Source of the DNA: an uncultured Prevotella sp.
GTDB lineage: Bacteria; Bacteroidota; Bacteroidia; Bacteroidales; Bacteroidaceae
Direction of reading: 5' to 3'
DNA length: 58,261 bases
NCBI GenBank assembly: GCA_905236165.1
Contig: CAJOOC010000063.1
Location: forward strand, 1 to 58,261
In this document: one piece after another, positions 1 through 9,741 of the stretch
Position numbering within the stretch: position 1 is the first letter of the stretch
Layout: every line of letters starts with the position of its first letter
Notes under the pieces: generated by a model
Told to the model about the DNA's origin: nothing
The model's input: only the letters and a program-made list of their open reading frames with translations
Database searches by the model: none
Program-made: the position numbers and the translations under genes

Positions 1-107
1 CGGGGACGTGGGCGTCTCGCCCGCGACAGAAAAGTGTTAGATATCTCTGTGCACACATCAGCGTAATATGCCTCACGGCATCGCGGGCGAGACGCCCACG
101 TCCCTGG
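1..107. repeat. Inverted pair of the GGGACGTGGGCGTCTCGCCCGCGAC palindromic element
   Basis: cggggacgtgggcgtctcgcccgcgaca at 1-28 and its reverse complement tcgcgggcgagacgcccacgtccctgg at 81-107; further copies at 30267, 52685 and 54266. Confidence 0.9.
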
Positions 108-155
108 TGGACAACGTTTATTCAAGAACCCACCTTAAATAAATCCCGGTTTTTG

Positions 156-200
156 TCACTTTGTCGGTTTTTGGTTCGGAAAACTGACAAAGTGATTTTT
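156..200. terminator. Possible intrinsic terminator hairpin
   Basis: TCACTTTGTC...GACAAAGTGA stem (156-165/186-195) followed by TTTTT. Confidence 0.5.
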
Positions 201-1011
201 CATTCGTCCTCTACGGCGCCGAATTTAGCTCTGCGAGGGATTTTGTTCGCAAATATCGCGCTGTAAAGGACGAATGCGTAACGTTCTGTTACGGTGATAG
301 TTACGTCTAAAGCGTCCTTCTTTGGCCTCCGAAAACGCTGTTTTTGCCCTTGAAAAGTCCAGAAACAACCAAAAAAATGGCCAGTGGCAGACACTCCATC
401 ACCCTCTGGTGGAGTATCTATTAGGCCCTAATGGAGTATCTATTACCTCCTTGTTGAGCCTCCGCAACGCGTCAAACATATATCTTCGTCCTCTGACCGA
501 CCAAAAACAGCCATTTCATCGGCTTTTCGCGCTCTATTTCGCGACTCAAGACGGAAAAAACCGAAATGACACTTTGTAAGGTTTCCGGCCTGAAAACTGA
601 CAGTTTGGAAATCACCCCCTCACCCCTTTATCTTTATGTGGGTTCGTCTTCATAGTCACGAAAGCACCACTTCGTAGGCAAAAAAAAAGGTATTTTATGG
701 CATTTCGTCAATGTTTGACGTAAATGTCCACCATTTTCATTACTTTTTACCCCTTCCGTATCATATAATAGTATTAACTTTGCACCGCATTTGTGTGGAA
801 AAGTGGAACAATGACTGTGTACGTGCACCAAATATTGTTAAATAACCGGAAATGCTTTTGCAGAGTCGCAGGTTTTTAGTAATTTCGCGCCCAAATTCGG
901 CTTTTCGGGAGGGCAATGCCCAGGAAACGTAATAATGGCAGCCACCCAGTACAAGTGCAAGGAAACCTTGAGGTGTTCTACACCTTAATATATATAGGAA
1001 GCCCGGAGCCG

Positions 1012-1167
1012 TACGAAGCGCCAGAAGGATCTGCCTACTAAGCGAGGCTTCAGCCTCTACGAATCGGCCTTAGGCCTACGAAGCGTCACTCTGTGACTAC
1101 TGATATAGTTTTCGTAGCGTCAGCGTTTCGTAACGAAGTGTTTCGTAGGGACATCGTCCCGCTTCGT
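1012..1167. repeat. Array of small hairpins separated by TACGAA/TTCGTA linkers
   Basis: GAGGCTTCAGCCTC, TACGAA, GGCCTTAGGCC, TACGAA, GTCACTCTGTGAC, TTCGTA, TTCGTAACGAA, TTCGTA, GGGACATCGTCCC, TTCGT read directly. Confidence 0.85.
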
Positions 1168-1258
1168 TTTCCTATGAAATAGAATTCAAGCTCGTTTACA
1201 CAAAGAGGAAACATAACTAATTAATCCAAGAACCGTTCCAAAGAGAACGCATAAAATT

Positions 1259-4200
1259 ATGAGGCCAACCCCTATCATGTCATCCAACATGACATCTTTT
1301 TCAAACAACACTTCAGCCCTGTCGCGTCTCAGCGCCGTGGCACAACACTTAGTATTCACCCTGCTCCTCCTCGCCCTCGGAGTCACCAATGCCCAGGCGG
1401 CTGGGTATCCGAGCAAATTCTCTATGGCGCTGAATGACGCAGCATACAAGACAAGCCTTAAGGGTGGTCAGTCATTGGATCTCTCTACTATGGCCGACAT
1501 TACCGGAGGCACAGCTGAAGTTGTGAATTCGGGTAATGGAGAACGTGGTGTGATAGACTCTAATGGTGGCACTTTACATGTTAGGTTGAACTCTGGTGTA
1601 GATGTGTATCTTCACGTTAAAATGAATAAAGCTCTTGTAGCAGGTGATACCATTGGTTTTACTACCAATCTGTCAACCGCTGGTTTTTTGGTGACTACAT
1701 CAACTACGAGATTAGAAACTTATAGTACAGTGAATGTGTCGAATGGAAAAGCATATTTCATTGTGACCAATGAATTTTTGAATAATCAAAACAACGTAAA
1801 GGATTTCTATCTTTGGAGTGATATTAGAGATAATAAAAGAGGCTATCTGAAGACTCTTTTCGTTAATCCTGTTTTTTGCAAATATACGTTAATAGCGAAT
1901 TTGGGAGATTCTGAAAAGGAATTATCAAAAGGTTTCGTTGGAGATGAAGGTGTTACTGTATTCTATCCAAAAGTAATAGAGAAGGGTGGTTCTTTCTATG
2001 AGACATCAGGGTCAACGTTTAGTCACACATTCTTAAATGCAACAAATAACACTCCTGTTACTGAAACTATAAATTACACTCTGAATTCTGATATCAAAGG
2101 TTTCATAGAGGGGGAAGCAAGTAATGCAGCCAATGCAAGCAATAGCGCTTATTCAAATGGTGACTATGGCTATGTAGCTAGTCGTAATGCGGGTGTGGTA
2201 GCAGAGAGACTCCTCGCTGGAGAATACACATACACTGTGCGTCTGGTAAGTAACGGCGGAAGGGCATTGGTGTTGCGTGACCTGGATAACGCTGATGCTA
2301 ATGTAAACTATGTTGCGGTACCTGAAATAGATAAAAACAGTACTGCTCAGGAGTATAGCGTAGATTTTAAGGTGTATCGCGATACAAGGTTGGGAATCAC
2401 CGGTTATACCGTAAACAGCGGTAAGACTAACCAGTCGGCAGACTTCGACTATGCATATATCAAGTGGAAAGGTAGCGTTACTCCTGTTGAGTCTATAGCC
2501 CTTAGTAATACAGGTTCTGTTGCTGTAGGTTATACAAGAACCTTGTCAATTAAATGGACACCATCAGAACCGACAAACAAGACAGTCACTTGGAGTTCAA
2601 GTGATACAAATATTGCTACAGTTGATGCTGATGGTACGGTACATGGCATAGCAGTGGGTACTGCTGTCATCACGGCAACGGCGAAAGGCGGAGATAATGT
2701 CAAGGCAGAATATACAATATCCGTAACAGGTAGCAGTGGAATCGATAATCTAACTGCGATAAGTAGTGATTATACATTCATTCCCTCTCAGGAGCTTGTT
2801 TCAGGAGTAATGTATGATGACAATCACATTCTCTCAGGGGGTGGTAACTCATTCTATGTTGATGGTGTGCGCGTGAAGGGTACAGGTACCTATCTTGCTT
2901 TTAAAGTGGATAAAGAAGCAAGAGTAAGGGTGACCTTCAAGAGTCGTGCGGGATCAGATGCCGCAGCTCGAACAGCATACATTAATAACTCACTTACAAA
3001 TGTTAATGCAGTGGACGGAACTTTAGCTTCAGGTGAGACGAAAACCATAGAGGCATATTCTTCTGGTGCAAACAATTATTATATATTTACTGCGCCAGAT
3101 AATGATCTTTATGTTACAAAGATAGAGGTTATTGTTAGTAAATATACAGTAACGTACCATTATGCTAACAATGGGTTCACCTCTGTTACAGAGTCTTATC
3201 CTGCCAGTGGTATGTATTTGATGGGACGTGAAGAAGAATATGGTTTCTTAGGTTGGTCAACTCAGAGTGATGGAACCGTGGTTGATGCAGGTAAAGCAGG
3301 TGAGCTGTTCTATCCAACACAGAATACTGACCTTTATGCAGTATACCTTTCAAATATTGCCCCAATTCAAGGTCTGGAGGTAAATGGACATACCCTCGTC
3401 CCTTCTGGTACGAATAAAGATACATATACTTATGTCATAGGTAACGCTCACGAGCCATCAACTATTTCCGTCAAGGTAACTCCATACAATAAAGCATCCC
3501 TAACCATCAAAGAAAAAGATGGTGGCAATGTTTCGACGGGAAGCGAAGGAGAATCAGTAACATTTAATGCTACTATTGGAACCGAATATACTGCTATTGC
3601 AACATCGGGAGGCAGCACAAAGAATTACAGCATAAAGGTTACAAGAGCAAGTAACCTTAGTATTACCAATGATGCATATACCATAGCAGACCAGACATAT
3701 TATGAAGGTCAGAAGTTTACAAGTGATCATATTGATGCATGGATTTCTCCTACAGCTGGTGGTAATGATTTGAATAGTATAGGATCTAATTATGGGAATC
3801 TAACTGCATATTCACAATCATATACAGGTGATGTAACATACAGTTATCGTTTGGTAAATTCTTACGGTAACAACCCTTCATTCGATAAGAATACAGGTGT
3901 TCCATCGTATGGTGCATACTATGCTTTCAAACCCAAAAAGTCTGGCGTACTTGAAGTCGCTGTAAATATTGGTAAGGACAAGACTCTGTATGTATCTAAT
4001 GGCGATAAAATCCTTACGCATGGTAGTGACTTGGGTTCTGCTGACTATATTACATCGTTCACTCTGTCTAGCGGAGCGACAACTGCCAATGTAGATGCAG
4101 GCTCAATACGCATCAATGTGGAGGCTAATAAAACCTATTATGTGTATGGTGCAAATACTAAATTGGGTCTGCTAGGCTTTGCCCTCAACCAGTATCTCTA

Positions 4201-7027
4201 CGTGACATCGGGCAGCCAGACATTCACTCTTAGTTCAGAAAATTTGGATGACTTCGCATATTTCACAAAGGAGAATGCTGCAACCTCTTGCACTCATGAA
4301 GGCGCGACGATCTATCGTGTGAAGAATACCAATGACAAGGTGTTGGTAAAGGTGAAGGGTGCCAATGGTGTGGCTGGTGTTATATATAACAGCGGCGGCA
4401 ATGGTCGTAAGTTCTGCATGACAATCAATGGCTCAGCGCAGACAACTGAGACAGCAGCAACGGGAGAGTCAACATCTTCCTACTATGACATCAGTAGTTA
4501 TGCCACAACAGGAACAACAGTTGGCATTGCTGGTGCAGGTAGTGATGTGTATGCTTACCAACTCATATTCTCGAAGACTATACCATCGGTGATAACTGTG
4601 ACCAAGGGTAGTAAAGCTGTTACCAGTGACGAGATATACGTAGACGAGACACCAACCTACACGGTGACATCAACTAATACAGATTCAGAGAATTCTCCGA
4701 TTATCCTTGATGCCACTGGAGTAAGTAGCTTTGCTACTGTTACGCTCAGTAGCGGTACTCTTTCCATTACTCCAACAAAAGCAGGCGAGGGATATATCAA
4801 ATTGTCGCAGGATGCGTATGGTAACTACGATGCTGGAGAACGTCAGTTCTACCTTATAGTTAAGAAACATGAACTGTTCCTTACTATTACCCATAGTGGT
4901 GCTGATTCATATACAAAGACAGAAACGTCTCACACTGGATCTTACAAGAGTGCGTCTGATACAGGTGATGGTGGTACTACTACTGATTGGACTATAACAG
5001 CAAGGAAGGACAATCGAAATGATGGAGTTGTCGTTACAGGTTTGACTTACAAGTTCTTCTCTGATGATAAGTCTATCGCTACTGTTGATGAAACGACAGG
5101 TGCTGTGGCGTTGGTTTCGGGTGGTATTGGTACAGCAAATATTACCGTATACTATGTAGGTGATGCTTCTTTGAAGTCTGCTAAGACAGATTATACCATT
5201 ACACAGTCACGAGGATACAATGTGAAAATATTGGGTACAGGCAAAGATTATAAGCCCGCCCTTAATCAGAAGTATGCAGCAGTGAATGGAACTGACACAT
5301 TATGCACAATGATTGCATGTGGATACAAATATAATAAAGGTACGGTATTTAAGAAGGATGGCAAAGACCTGACTGACTCTTGGCATGAACCTTCTCCATA
5401 CGAGGAAATACCCAATCCTTACTCTTGCCAAATTGACGGATTTATAAATCAGTCTCAGGCCGAACAGGACTCTCGCAACGAGTATAACAAGAAGGTGGCC
5501 TGGATGGCCGACAATATTGCCGATACCGTATATCGTCAGCGCGTAGAGCCGTTTACACTGCCTGTTCGCGGGGCATACCTGAAGTTTGAACCTACGGTGA
5601 ATGGTGTTCTTACGGCTTACGTCTTACAGAATGGTGATATCTCAACAGGAAATGACCATTTACCAAATGGTATAGGAGGTTTGCCACGTATTTATTATTG
5701 GTTTGACCAGGATGGCTATCGTATCCCACCAACGAGCGTGACATCCAAGTTGCCGTTGTGCTATGGCCGCGACTATACCAATAGTAGTGAGATACAGGTG
5801 TTTAATGATCCTGACAAGCCAAACAACAATCTGGAGCATTGGTACGAGCTATATGACAACGAGAACCTGAGATATTTGTATGAGGACAATAATGGTGCTC
5901 CACAGTGGCCAACGCAGGCTCAGGTAGATGCTAACCTCGCCAAAATTATCCCAGACCCACAGCCTGTAGTACGTCTTGACAGTGGATACTGCGTTCACCA
6001 GAAGGCATACGTGAAGTATGTGCTCAATGTGGTGGCAGGTAACACATATTATTTCTTCTCAAATAATTCGAAGGTTGGTTTTGCTGGCTATAACTTCCAG
6101 CCTGCTTCAACAAACACTATTACATGCAAGGCATTTGATGCTAATGGTACAGAAAAGTATCTGACTGTTACAAGGAATTCAAGCTCTCAGGCCTTGGATC
6201 AGGAAGTCGAAGCTGTTACATCCCTCAAGCCAAATACGACTTATGCAATAACCCAATATGATCAGATAACTTTCAACCGTAAGTTTAAGGTTGACACATG
6301 GAATAGCATCACCCTGCCGTTCCCATTGACGGAGACACAGGTGCAGAAGGTCTTTGGTGCAGGCACCAAGCTGATGTTGTACAATGGCCTTGAGGGCTCA
6401 ACGGCTCACTTCATACGCCACGTGGATCAGAACATTCTGGCAGGACAGCCTTACTTCATTAAGCCTACAGGAAAGAAGTGGGGTGGAACGGCAGATCTTG
6501 ACAATGTTGGTACAACCGCTGGCGTTAAGTATGTCGGTGGCAATGGTGGTCTCACATTCAAGGGTGTGAACGTTAGCTTCACTCTTGAGGAGAACACGAA
6601 CTATGGTAGCAATAGATACGTTAGTGACCTGTATGAAGAGCCATCGGCCAGCTATGTTGTAGTCGGTACGCTGAAGAAGACTACGGTTAATAATGGTGAT
6701 TACTACATCAATGCCAATGATGGTAACCTTTATGAACTTCAGTCTAATAACACAGTGCAACTCAATGCATACCGTGCATATCTGAAACAGAACTCTGCTA
6801 ATGCTGCAAAGATTTCTTCTGTTAACTATCTCGGCCTTGACGGCGTTGAATGGGATTGGGAGGAAGAGGTTACAGGCATCATGGAGGTCCTCGTTAATGA
6901 CATGGGCGTGGAGATAGCTCCTGTACAGGGTGTATTCAACCTCAACGGTCAGAAGGTGGGTGACTCTACCAAGGGTCTGCCAGCAGGACTGTATATCGTG
7001 AATGGTAAGGTAATCAACATTAAGTAA
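1259..7027 (+). CDS. Large secreted Ig-like (BIG2) / InlB-repeat-like surface protein with T9SS-type C-terminal tail
   Basis: 1922 aa; hydrophobic N-terminal signal; VTWSSSDTNIATVDADGTVHGIAVGTAVITATA BIG2 motif; FLGWSTQSDGTVVDAG InlB-B-like repeat; C-term FNLNGQKVGDSTKGLPAGLYIVNGKVINIK. Confidence 0.85.
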   Translation: MRPTPIMSSNMTSFSNNTSALSRLSAVAQHLVFTLLLLALGVTNAQAAGYPSKFSMALNDAAYKTSLKGGQSLDLSTMADITGGTAEVVNSGNGERGVIDSNGGTLHVRLNSGVDVYLHVKMNKALVAGDTIGFTTNLSTAGFLVTTSTTRLETYSTVNVSNGKAYFIVTNEFLNNQNNVKDFYLWSDIRDNKRGYLKTLFVNPVFCKYTLIANLGDSEKELSKGFVGDEGVTVFYPKVIEKGGSFYETSGSTFSHTFLNATNNTPVTETINYTLNSDIKGFIEGEASNAANASNSAYSNGDYGYVASRNAGVVAERLLAGEYTYTVRLVSNGGRALVLRDLDNADANVNYVAVPEIDKNSTAQEYSVDFKVYRDTRLGITGYTVNSGKTNQSADFDYAYIKWKGSVTPVESIALSNTGSVAVGYTRTLSIKWTPSEPTNKTVTWSSSDTNIATVDADGTVHGIAVGTAVITATAKGGDNVKAEYTISVTGSSGIDNLTAISSDYTFIPSQELVSGVMYDDNHILSGGGNSFYVDGVRVKGTGTYLAFKVDKEARVRVTFKSRAGSDAAARTAYINNSLTNVNAVDGTLASGETKTIEAYSSGANNYYIFTAPDNDLYVTKIEVIVSKYTVTYHYANNGFTSVTESYPASGMYLMGREEEYGFLGWSTQSDGTVVDAGKAGELFYPTQNTDLYAVYLSNIAPIQGLEVNGHTLVPSGTNKDTYTYVIGNAHEPSTISVKVTPYNKASLTIKEKDGGNVSTGSEGESVTFNATIGTEYTAIATSGGSTKNYSIKVTRASNLSITNDAYTIADQTYYEGQKFTSDHIDAWISPTAGGNDLNSIGSNYGNLTAYSQSYTGDVTYSYRLVNSYGNNPSFDKNTGVPSYGAYYAFKPKKSGVLEVAVNIGKDKTLYVSNGDKILTHGSDLGSADYITSFTLSSGATTANVDAGSIRINVEANKTYYVYGANTKLGLLGFALNQYLYVTSGSQTFTLSSENLDDFAYFTKENAATSCTHEGATIYRVKNTNDKVLVKVKGANGVAGVIYNSGGNGRKFCMTINGSAQTTETAATGESTSSYYDISSYATTGTTVGIAGAGSDVYAYQLIFSKTIPSVITVTKGSKAVTSDEIYVDETPTYTVTSTNTDSENSPIILDATGVSSFATVTLSSGTLSITPTKAGEGYIKLSQDAYGNYDAGERQFYLIVKKHELFLTITHSGADSYTKTETSHTGSYKSASDTGDGGTTTDWTITARKDNRNDGVVVTGLTYKFFSDDKSIATVDETTGAVALVSGGIGTANITVYYVGDASLKSAKTDYTITQSRGYNVKILGTGKDYKPALNQKYAAVNGTDTLCTMIACGYKYNKGTVFKKDGKDLTDSWHEPSPYEEIPNPYSCQIDGFINQSQAEQDSRNEYNKKVAWMADNIADTVYRQRVEPFTLPVRGAYLKFEPTVNGVLTAYVLQNGDISTGNDHLPNGIGGLPRIYYWFDQDGYRIPPTSVTSKLPLCYGRDYTNSSEIQVFNDPDKPNNNLEHWYELYDNENLRYLYEDNNGAPQWPTQAQVDANLAKIIPDPQPVVRLDSGYCVHQKAYVKYVLNVVAGNTYYFFSNNSKVGFAGYNFQPASTNTITCKAFDANGTEKYLTVTRNSSSQALDQEVEAVTSLKPNTTYAITQYDQITFNRKFKVDTWNSITLPFPLTETQVQKVFGAGTKLMLYNGLEGSTAHFIRHVDQNILAGQPYFIKPTGKKWGGTADLDNVGTTAGVKYVGGNGGLTFKGVNVSFTLEENTNYGSNRYVSDLYEEPSASYVVVGTLKKTTVNNGDYYINANDGNLYELQSNNTVQLNAYRAYLKQNSANAAKISSVNYLGLDGVEWDWEEEVTGIMEVLVNDMGVEIAPVQGVFNLNGQKVGDSTKGLPAGLYIVNGKVINIK

Positions 7028-7047
7028 AGAGAGAGGAGACATAACCA

Positions 7048-7269
7048 ATGATTATTAAGAGAAAGATATACGTAACCCCAGAGGTAACCTTCGAACTGAT
7101 GGAGGGGGAAGACCTGCTGACGTTCTCACATACCGCAGGTGACCACACTACAGAGCATTCCAATCCAGGCGATGATGCCCCAGGTACCATACCTGGCGGC
7201 AATGTTGGCGACGGTAGCGACATGAACGATGCCAAAGGCGGCTTCTTCGACTGGGACGAGGAATGGTAG
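7048..7269 (+). CDS. Small acidic protein of unknown function downstream of the surface protein
   Basis: 73 aa MIIKRKIYVTPEVTFELMEGEDLLTFS...GGFFDWDEEW; starts 20 nt after the preceding stop, same strand. Confidence 0.65.
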   Translation: MIIKRKIYVTPEVTFELMEGEDLLTFSHTAGDHTTEHSNPGDDAPGTIPGGNVGDGSDMNDAKGGFFDWDEEW

Positions 7270-7323
7270 GCCTAAGAAGACAGACACTGCCTTTCTTTGA
7301 CAGCACTTTGACGGCAATAAGAC

Positions 7324-7372
7324 AAAAAAGCAAGATTTTCCTGAAAACGTTTGGGAAAGTCTTGCTTTTTTT
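7324..7372. terminator. Bidirectional intrinsic terminator
   Basis: AAAAAAGCAAGATTTTCC ... GGAAAGTCTTGCTTTTTTT. Confidence 0.75.
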
Positions 7373-7381
7373 GTAACTTTG
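7350..7381 (+). promoter_or_regulatory. Bacteroidetes-type promoter (TTTG-N20-TAACTTTG)
   Basis: TTTG 7350-7353, 20-nt spacer, TAACTTTG 7374-7381. Confidence 0.6.
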
Positions 7382-7422
7382 CAGGCGAAGCGTTTTGAGC
7401 GAGATGTCGCTAACGAAAGAAC

Positions 7423-7452
7423 GGTATAACGCAATAACAACAATAAACAACA
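7423..7452 (+). repeat. Short GNNATAAC octamer tract
   Basis: ggtataac gcaataac aacaataa directly before ATG at 7453. Confidence 0.5.
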
Positions 7453-8214
7453 ATGTCAACTGAGAGGAAGCCGCTTAGTATAGGCCATTTCGGATATTAT
7501 TGGCTTGACACTTGGGTGTTGGCTAATGTTATCCAGCTTGCCACGCAGGATTTCTGTATACGGTATCTGAACCATACCAATGATTCTTGCGGCAGGCAGT
7601 ATGACCAGATGACGCAAGCGGCACGCTCTGTTCCCGCCAATATAGCCGAGGGTAATTCCCGCCACTCCACCTCGAAGGAGACGGAGATGAAGCTTACCGA
7701 TGTGGCTCGGGCCAGCCTTGCAGAACTGGTCAGCGACTATCACAACTGGCTTATGCGGCAAGAGAGCATTCCCTGGTCAATGAATGATCCTGCGTATCAG
7801 GCGGTAAACAGTCTTCGCCTTGACCGCCCTACATATAAAGACGATGTGCTGCACAACAGCAGTATACACATATTGAACCAAAAACATCACTTTGACACTT
7901 GGCTTGAAAAGGGCGATTCGCTGTTGGCTGCCAACTGCCTGCTGATACTCTGCAATCGGCTTATAATGATGATAGGTCGGCAGATGGAACGTCAGCTTGA
8001 TGTCTTCAGGGAAGAGGGCGGCTTTACCGAAGGACTTACCGCTGAACGCCTTGCCCATCGAACGCAACAGAGCGTGCAGACATCAGCGCCTTCTTGTCCA
8101 CAATGCGGCAAGCCGATGATAAAGCGCGTCGCCAAGAAGGGTATAAACTCAGGGAAGGAGTTCTGGAGCTGCAGTGGATACCCTCAATGCAATGGAACGA
8201 GAAACCTGACGTGA
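7453..8214 (+). CDS. Four-helix-bundle (23S rRNA IVP-like) protein with C-terminal topoisomerase-type C4 zinc finger
   Basis: AARSVPANIAEGNSR motif typical of four helix bundle proteins; C-term CPQCGKPMIKRVAKKGINSGKEFWSCSGYPQCNGT. Confidence 0.8.
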   Translation: MSTERKPLSIGHFGYYWLDTWVLANVIQLATQDFCIRYLNHTNDSCGRQYDQMTQAARSVPANIAEGNSRHSTSKETEMKLTDVARASLAELVSDYHNWLMRQESIPWSMNDPAYQAVNSLRLDRPTYKDDVLHNSSIHILNQKHHFDTWLEKGDSLLAANCLLILCNRLIMMIGRQMERQLDVFREEGGFTEGLTAERLAHRTQQSVQTSAPSCPQCGKPMIKRVAKKGINSGKEFWSCSGYPQCNGTRNLT

Positions 8215-8224
8215 CGGCGTGATG

Positions 8225-8320
8225 TCGTTATTCCGTTATGTCGTTATTCCGTTATGTCGTTATTCCGTTATCACGACATGTCGTTATATCGTTATCTCGT
8301 TATACCGTTATACCGTTATT
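8225..8320 (-). repeat. Octamer array, CGTTATNN (reverse complement of NNATAACG)
   Basis: 12 consecutive 8-bp units: tcgttatt ccgttatg tcgttatt ccgttatg tcgttatt ccgttatc acgacatg tcgttata tcgttatc tcgttata ccgttata ccgttatt. Confidence 0.95.
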
Positions 8321-8356
8321 TTTACAACTATATTACTAACTAACAACTTTACACGT

Positions 8357-9685
8357 ATGAAGAAACTATTTACCCTTATCGTTGCACTTGTTGCAACACT
8401 GTCTGTCAACGCGGAGACTATCGGTAATACCGACAACACAAGTGGCTGGTGGACTGCATTCTCTGATGTTTACACCGTGAAGAAAGGCGAGAAGGCCGTG
8501 GTGACATTCGTGAACCACAATCCCGGCACTGGTTCGAACTGGTATTACAACTGGCTCTTAGTGGGTCTGAACCCCGGTGCTGAGGGACCGAAGACTTTGG
8601 GAGCCGCTTACACTCCTGACAACGAACTGGGTGCTCTCCGCGCCGACAACTACGGATGGGGTAAGTACTTTGACAAGCCTGGTGAGGACCCTGCAGGATG
8701 GGCTGCCTCTTACGAAAATACCTACGACTGGACAGACCTTCCCGGCCTGCTCAATGGTGCAGAGGTTGAGGCTACTATTTATCAGGATGATGCCGGCAAG
8801 CTGAATGTCAACGTGCTGACCAAGAAGAACGGCAACACCTATACATACGACGTTGTCACCAAAGAGGCTCTGACAACGGAGGGCTTCAGCTTTTTCTTCT
8901 CTGTGGATAATGCTCACCTGACTGACTTCACTGTAGCAATCGAGAAGCAAGCCGTTGCTTCTACCCACACTTATGACTTTACCGCATGGAGCGCAGAGAC
9001 AGTGGCTGCTCTGAAGGCTGAGCTCAACAGCACAGCCCCATTGTGGACCGACATTGAGAAGGAAGCATGGGATACTCCTGCTGAGCTGGCTGCAGGCAAC
9101 TGCTTCTGGAACTATGGCGGCAAGGAATATGCCGACGAGGAACTGACAGCCAACGGCGTTGTCATTGCTGAGACAAAGGGCCTGAAGTTTGGAGGCATGA
9201 GCAAGCGCGGACAGCTCGCCATCGCAGTGAACTATGGCGGACACGTAGGTACTAACTTCGGTCCTTACAATGGTCCTTGCTACCTCTGGTTGGGCAACAA
9301 GGTGGACTATTTCCTCATTCCTGACGTACCAGCAGGTTCTTCTATCACCATCGGTGTTGAGAGCCACAAAAACGGTGCTACTGAGGGTGAGGATTCTGAC
9401 CCACGCGGCATTCAGCTCTCTATCGACGGTACAAACCTCGGTGAGGCCTTCACTCCAACTCTGTATGCAGAGAACACATGGACAGTGCCAGCAGGTACAG
9501 GTAATGTTACCGTTAAGGTGCAGGCTACATCTGGCTGCCATCTCTACTTCATCGACATCAAGGGTGGCTCAAGCGTGAAGGCTGCGCAGGCAGCTCCTGC
9601 AAAGGTTCAGCCTAAGAAGGTGCTGACGAAGGACGGCATCATCATCGGTGGCAAGTATAACATTGGTGGTGCAAGGGTTAAGTAA
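8357..9685 (+). CDS. Secreted protein with signal peptide and Prevotella-type C-terminal motif
   Basis: MKKLFTLIVALVATLSVNAE signal; C-term KVLTKDGIIIGGKYNIGGARVK. The 46-residue upstream extension in the ORF track is translated octamer repeat plus adjacent non-coding sequence. Confidence 0.8.
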   Translation: MKKLFTLIVALVATLSVNAETIGNTDNTSGWWTAFSDVYTVKKGEKAVVTFVNHNPGTGSNWYYNWLLVGLNPGAEGPKTLGAAYTPDNELGALRADNYGWGKYFDKPGEDPAGWAASYENTYDWTDLPGLLNGAEVEATIYQDDAGKLNVNVLTKKNGNTYTYDVVTKEALTTEGFSFFFSVDNAHLTDFTVAIEKQAVASTHTYDFTAWSAETVAALKAELNSTAPLWTDIEKEAWDTPAELAAGNCFWNYGGKEYADEELTANGVVIAETKGLKFGGMSKRGQLAIAVNYGGHVGTNFGPYNGPCYLWLGNKVDYFLIPDVPAGSSITIGVESHKNGATEGEDSDPRGIQLSIDGTNLGEAFTPTLYAENTWTVPAGTGNVTVKVQATSGCHLYFIDIKGGSSVKAAQAAPAKVQPKKVLTKDGIIIGGKYNIGGARVK

Positions 9686-9695
9686 ATGACATTAT

Positions 9696-9734
9696 AATAA
9701 AAGGACACTGCGCACGGGCGTGGTGTCCTTTATT
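9696..9734. terminator. Intrinsic terminator
   Basis: AATAAAAGGACAC ... GTGTCCTTTATT inverted repeat. Confidence 0.75.
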
Positions 9735-9741
9735 GGGTTTT

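Noticed and set aside
1-1258. Protein-coding genes in the left end (ORFs 200-394, 322-579, 634-831)
   Set aside because: Short, overlapping, no domain, and the region is made of repeats and hairpins.
6398-7048. 216-aa antisense ORF at the end of the surface protein gene
   Set aside because: No start context or domain; overlaps the conserved C-terminal region.
7453-8214. Diversity-generating retroelement
   Set aside because: A four-helix-bundle protein is present, but there is no reverse transcriptase and I recognised no TR/VR pair.
8225-8320. CRISPR array
   Set aside because: Period is 8 bp with no distinct spacers and no cas genes.
8219-8356. N-terminal extension MMSLFRYVVIPLCRYSVITTCRYIVISLYRYTVIF
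   Set aside because: It is mostly translated CGTTATNN octamer repeat; a signal peptide begins at 8357.
8558-9541. 327-aa antisense ORF opposite the secreted protein
   Set aside because: Fully overlaps a gene with signal peptide and normal composition; antisense product is Cys/Val-rich with no recognisable domain.
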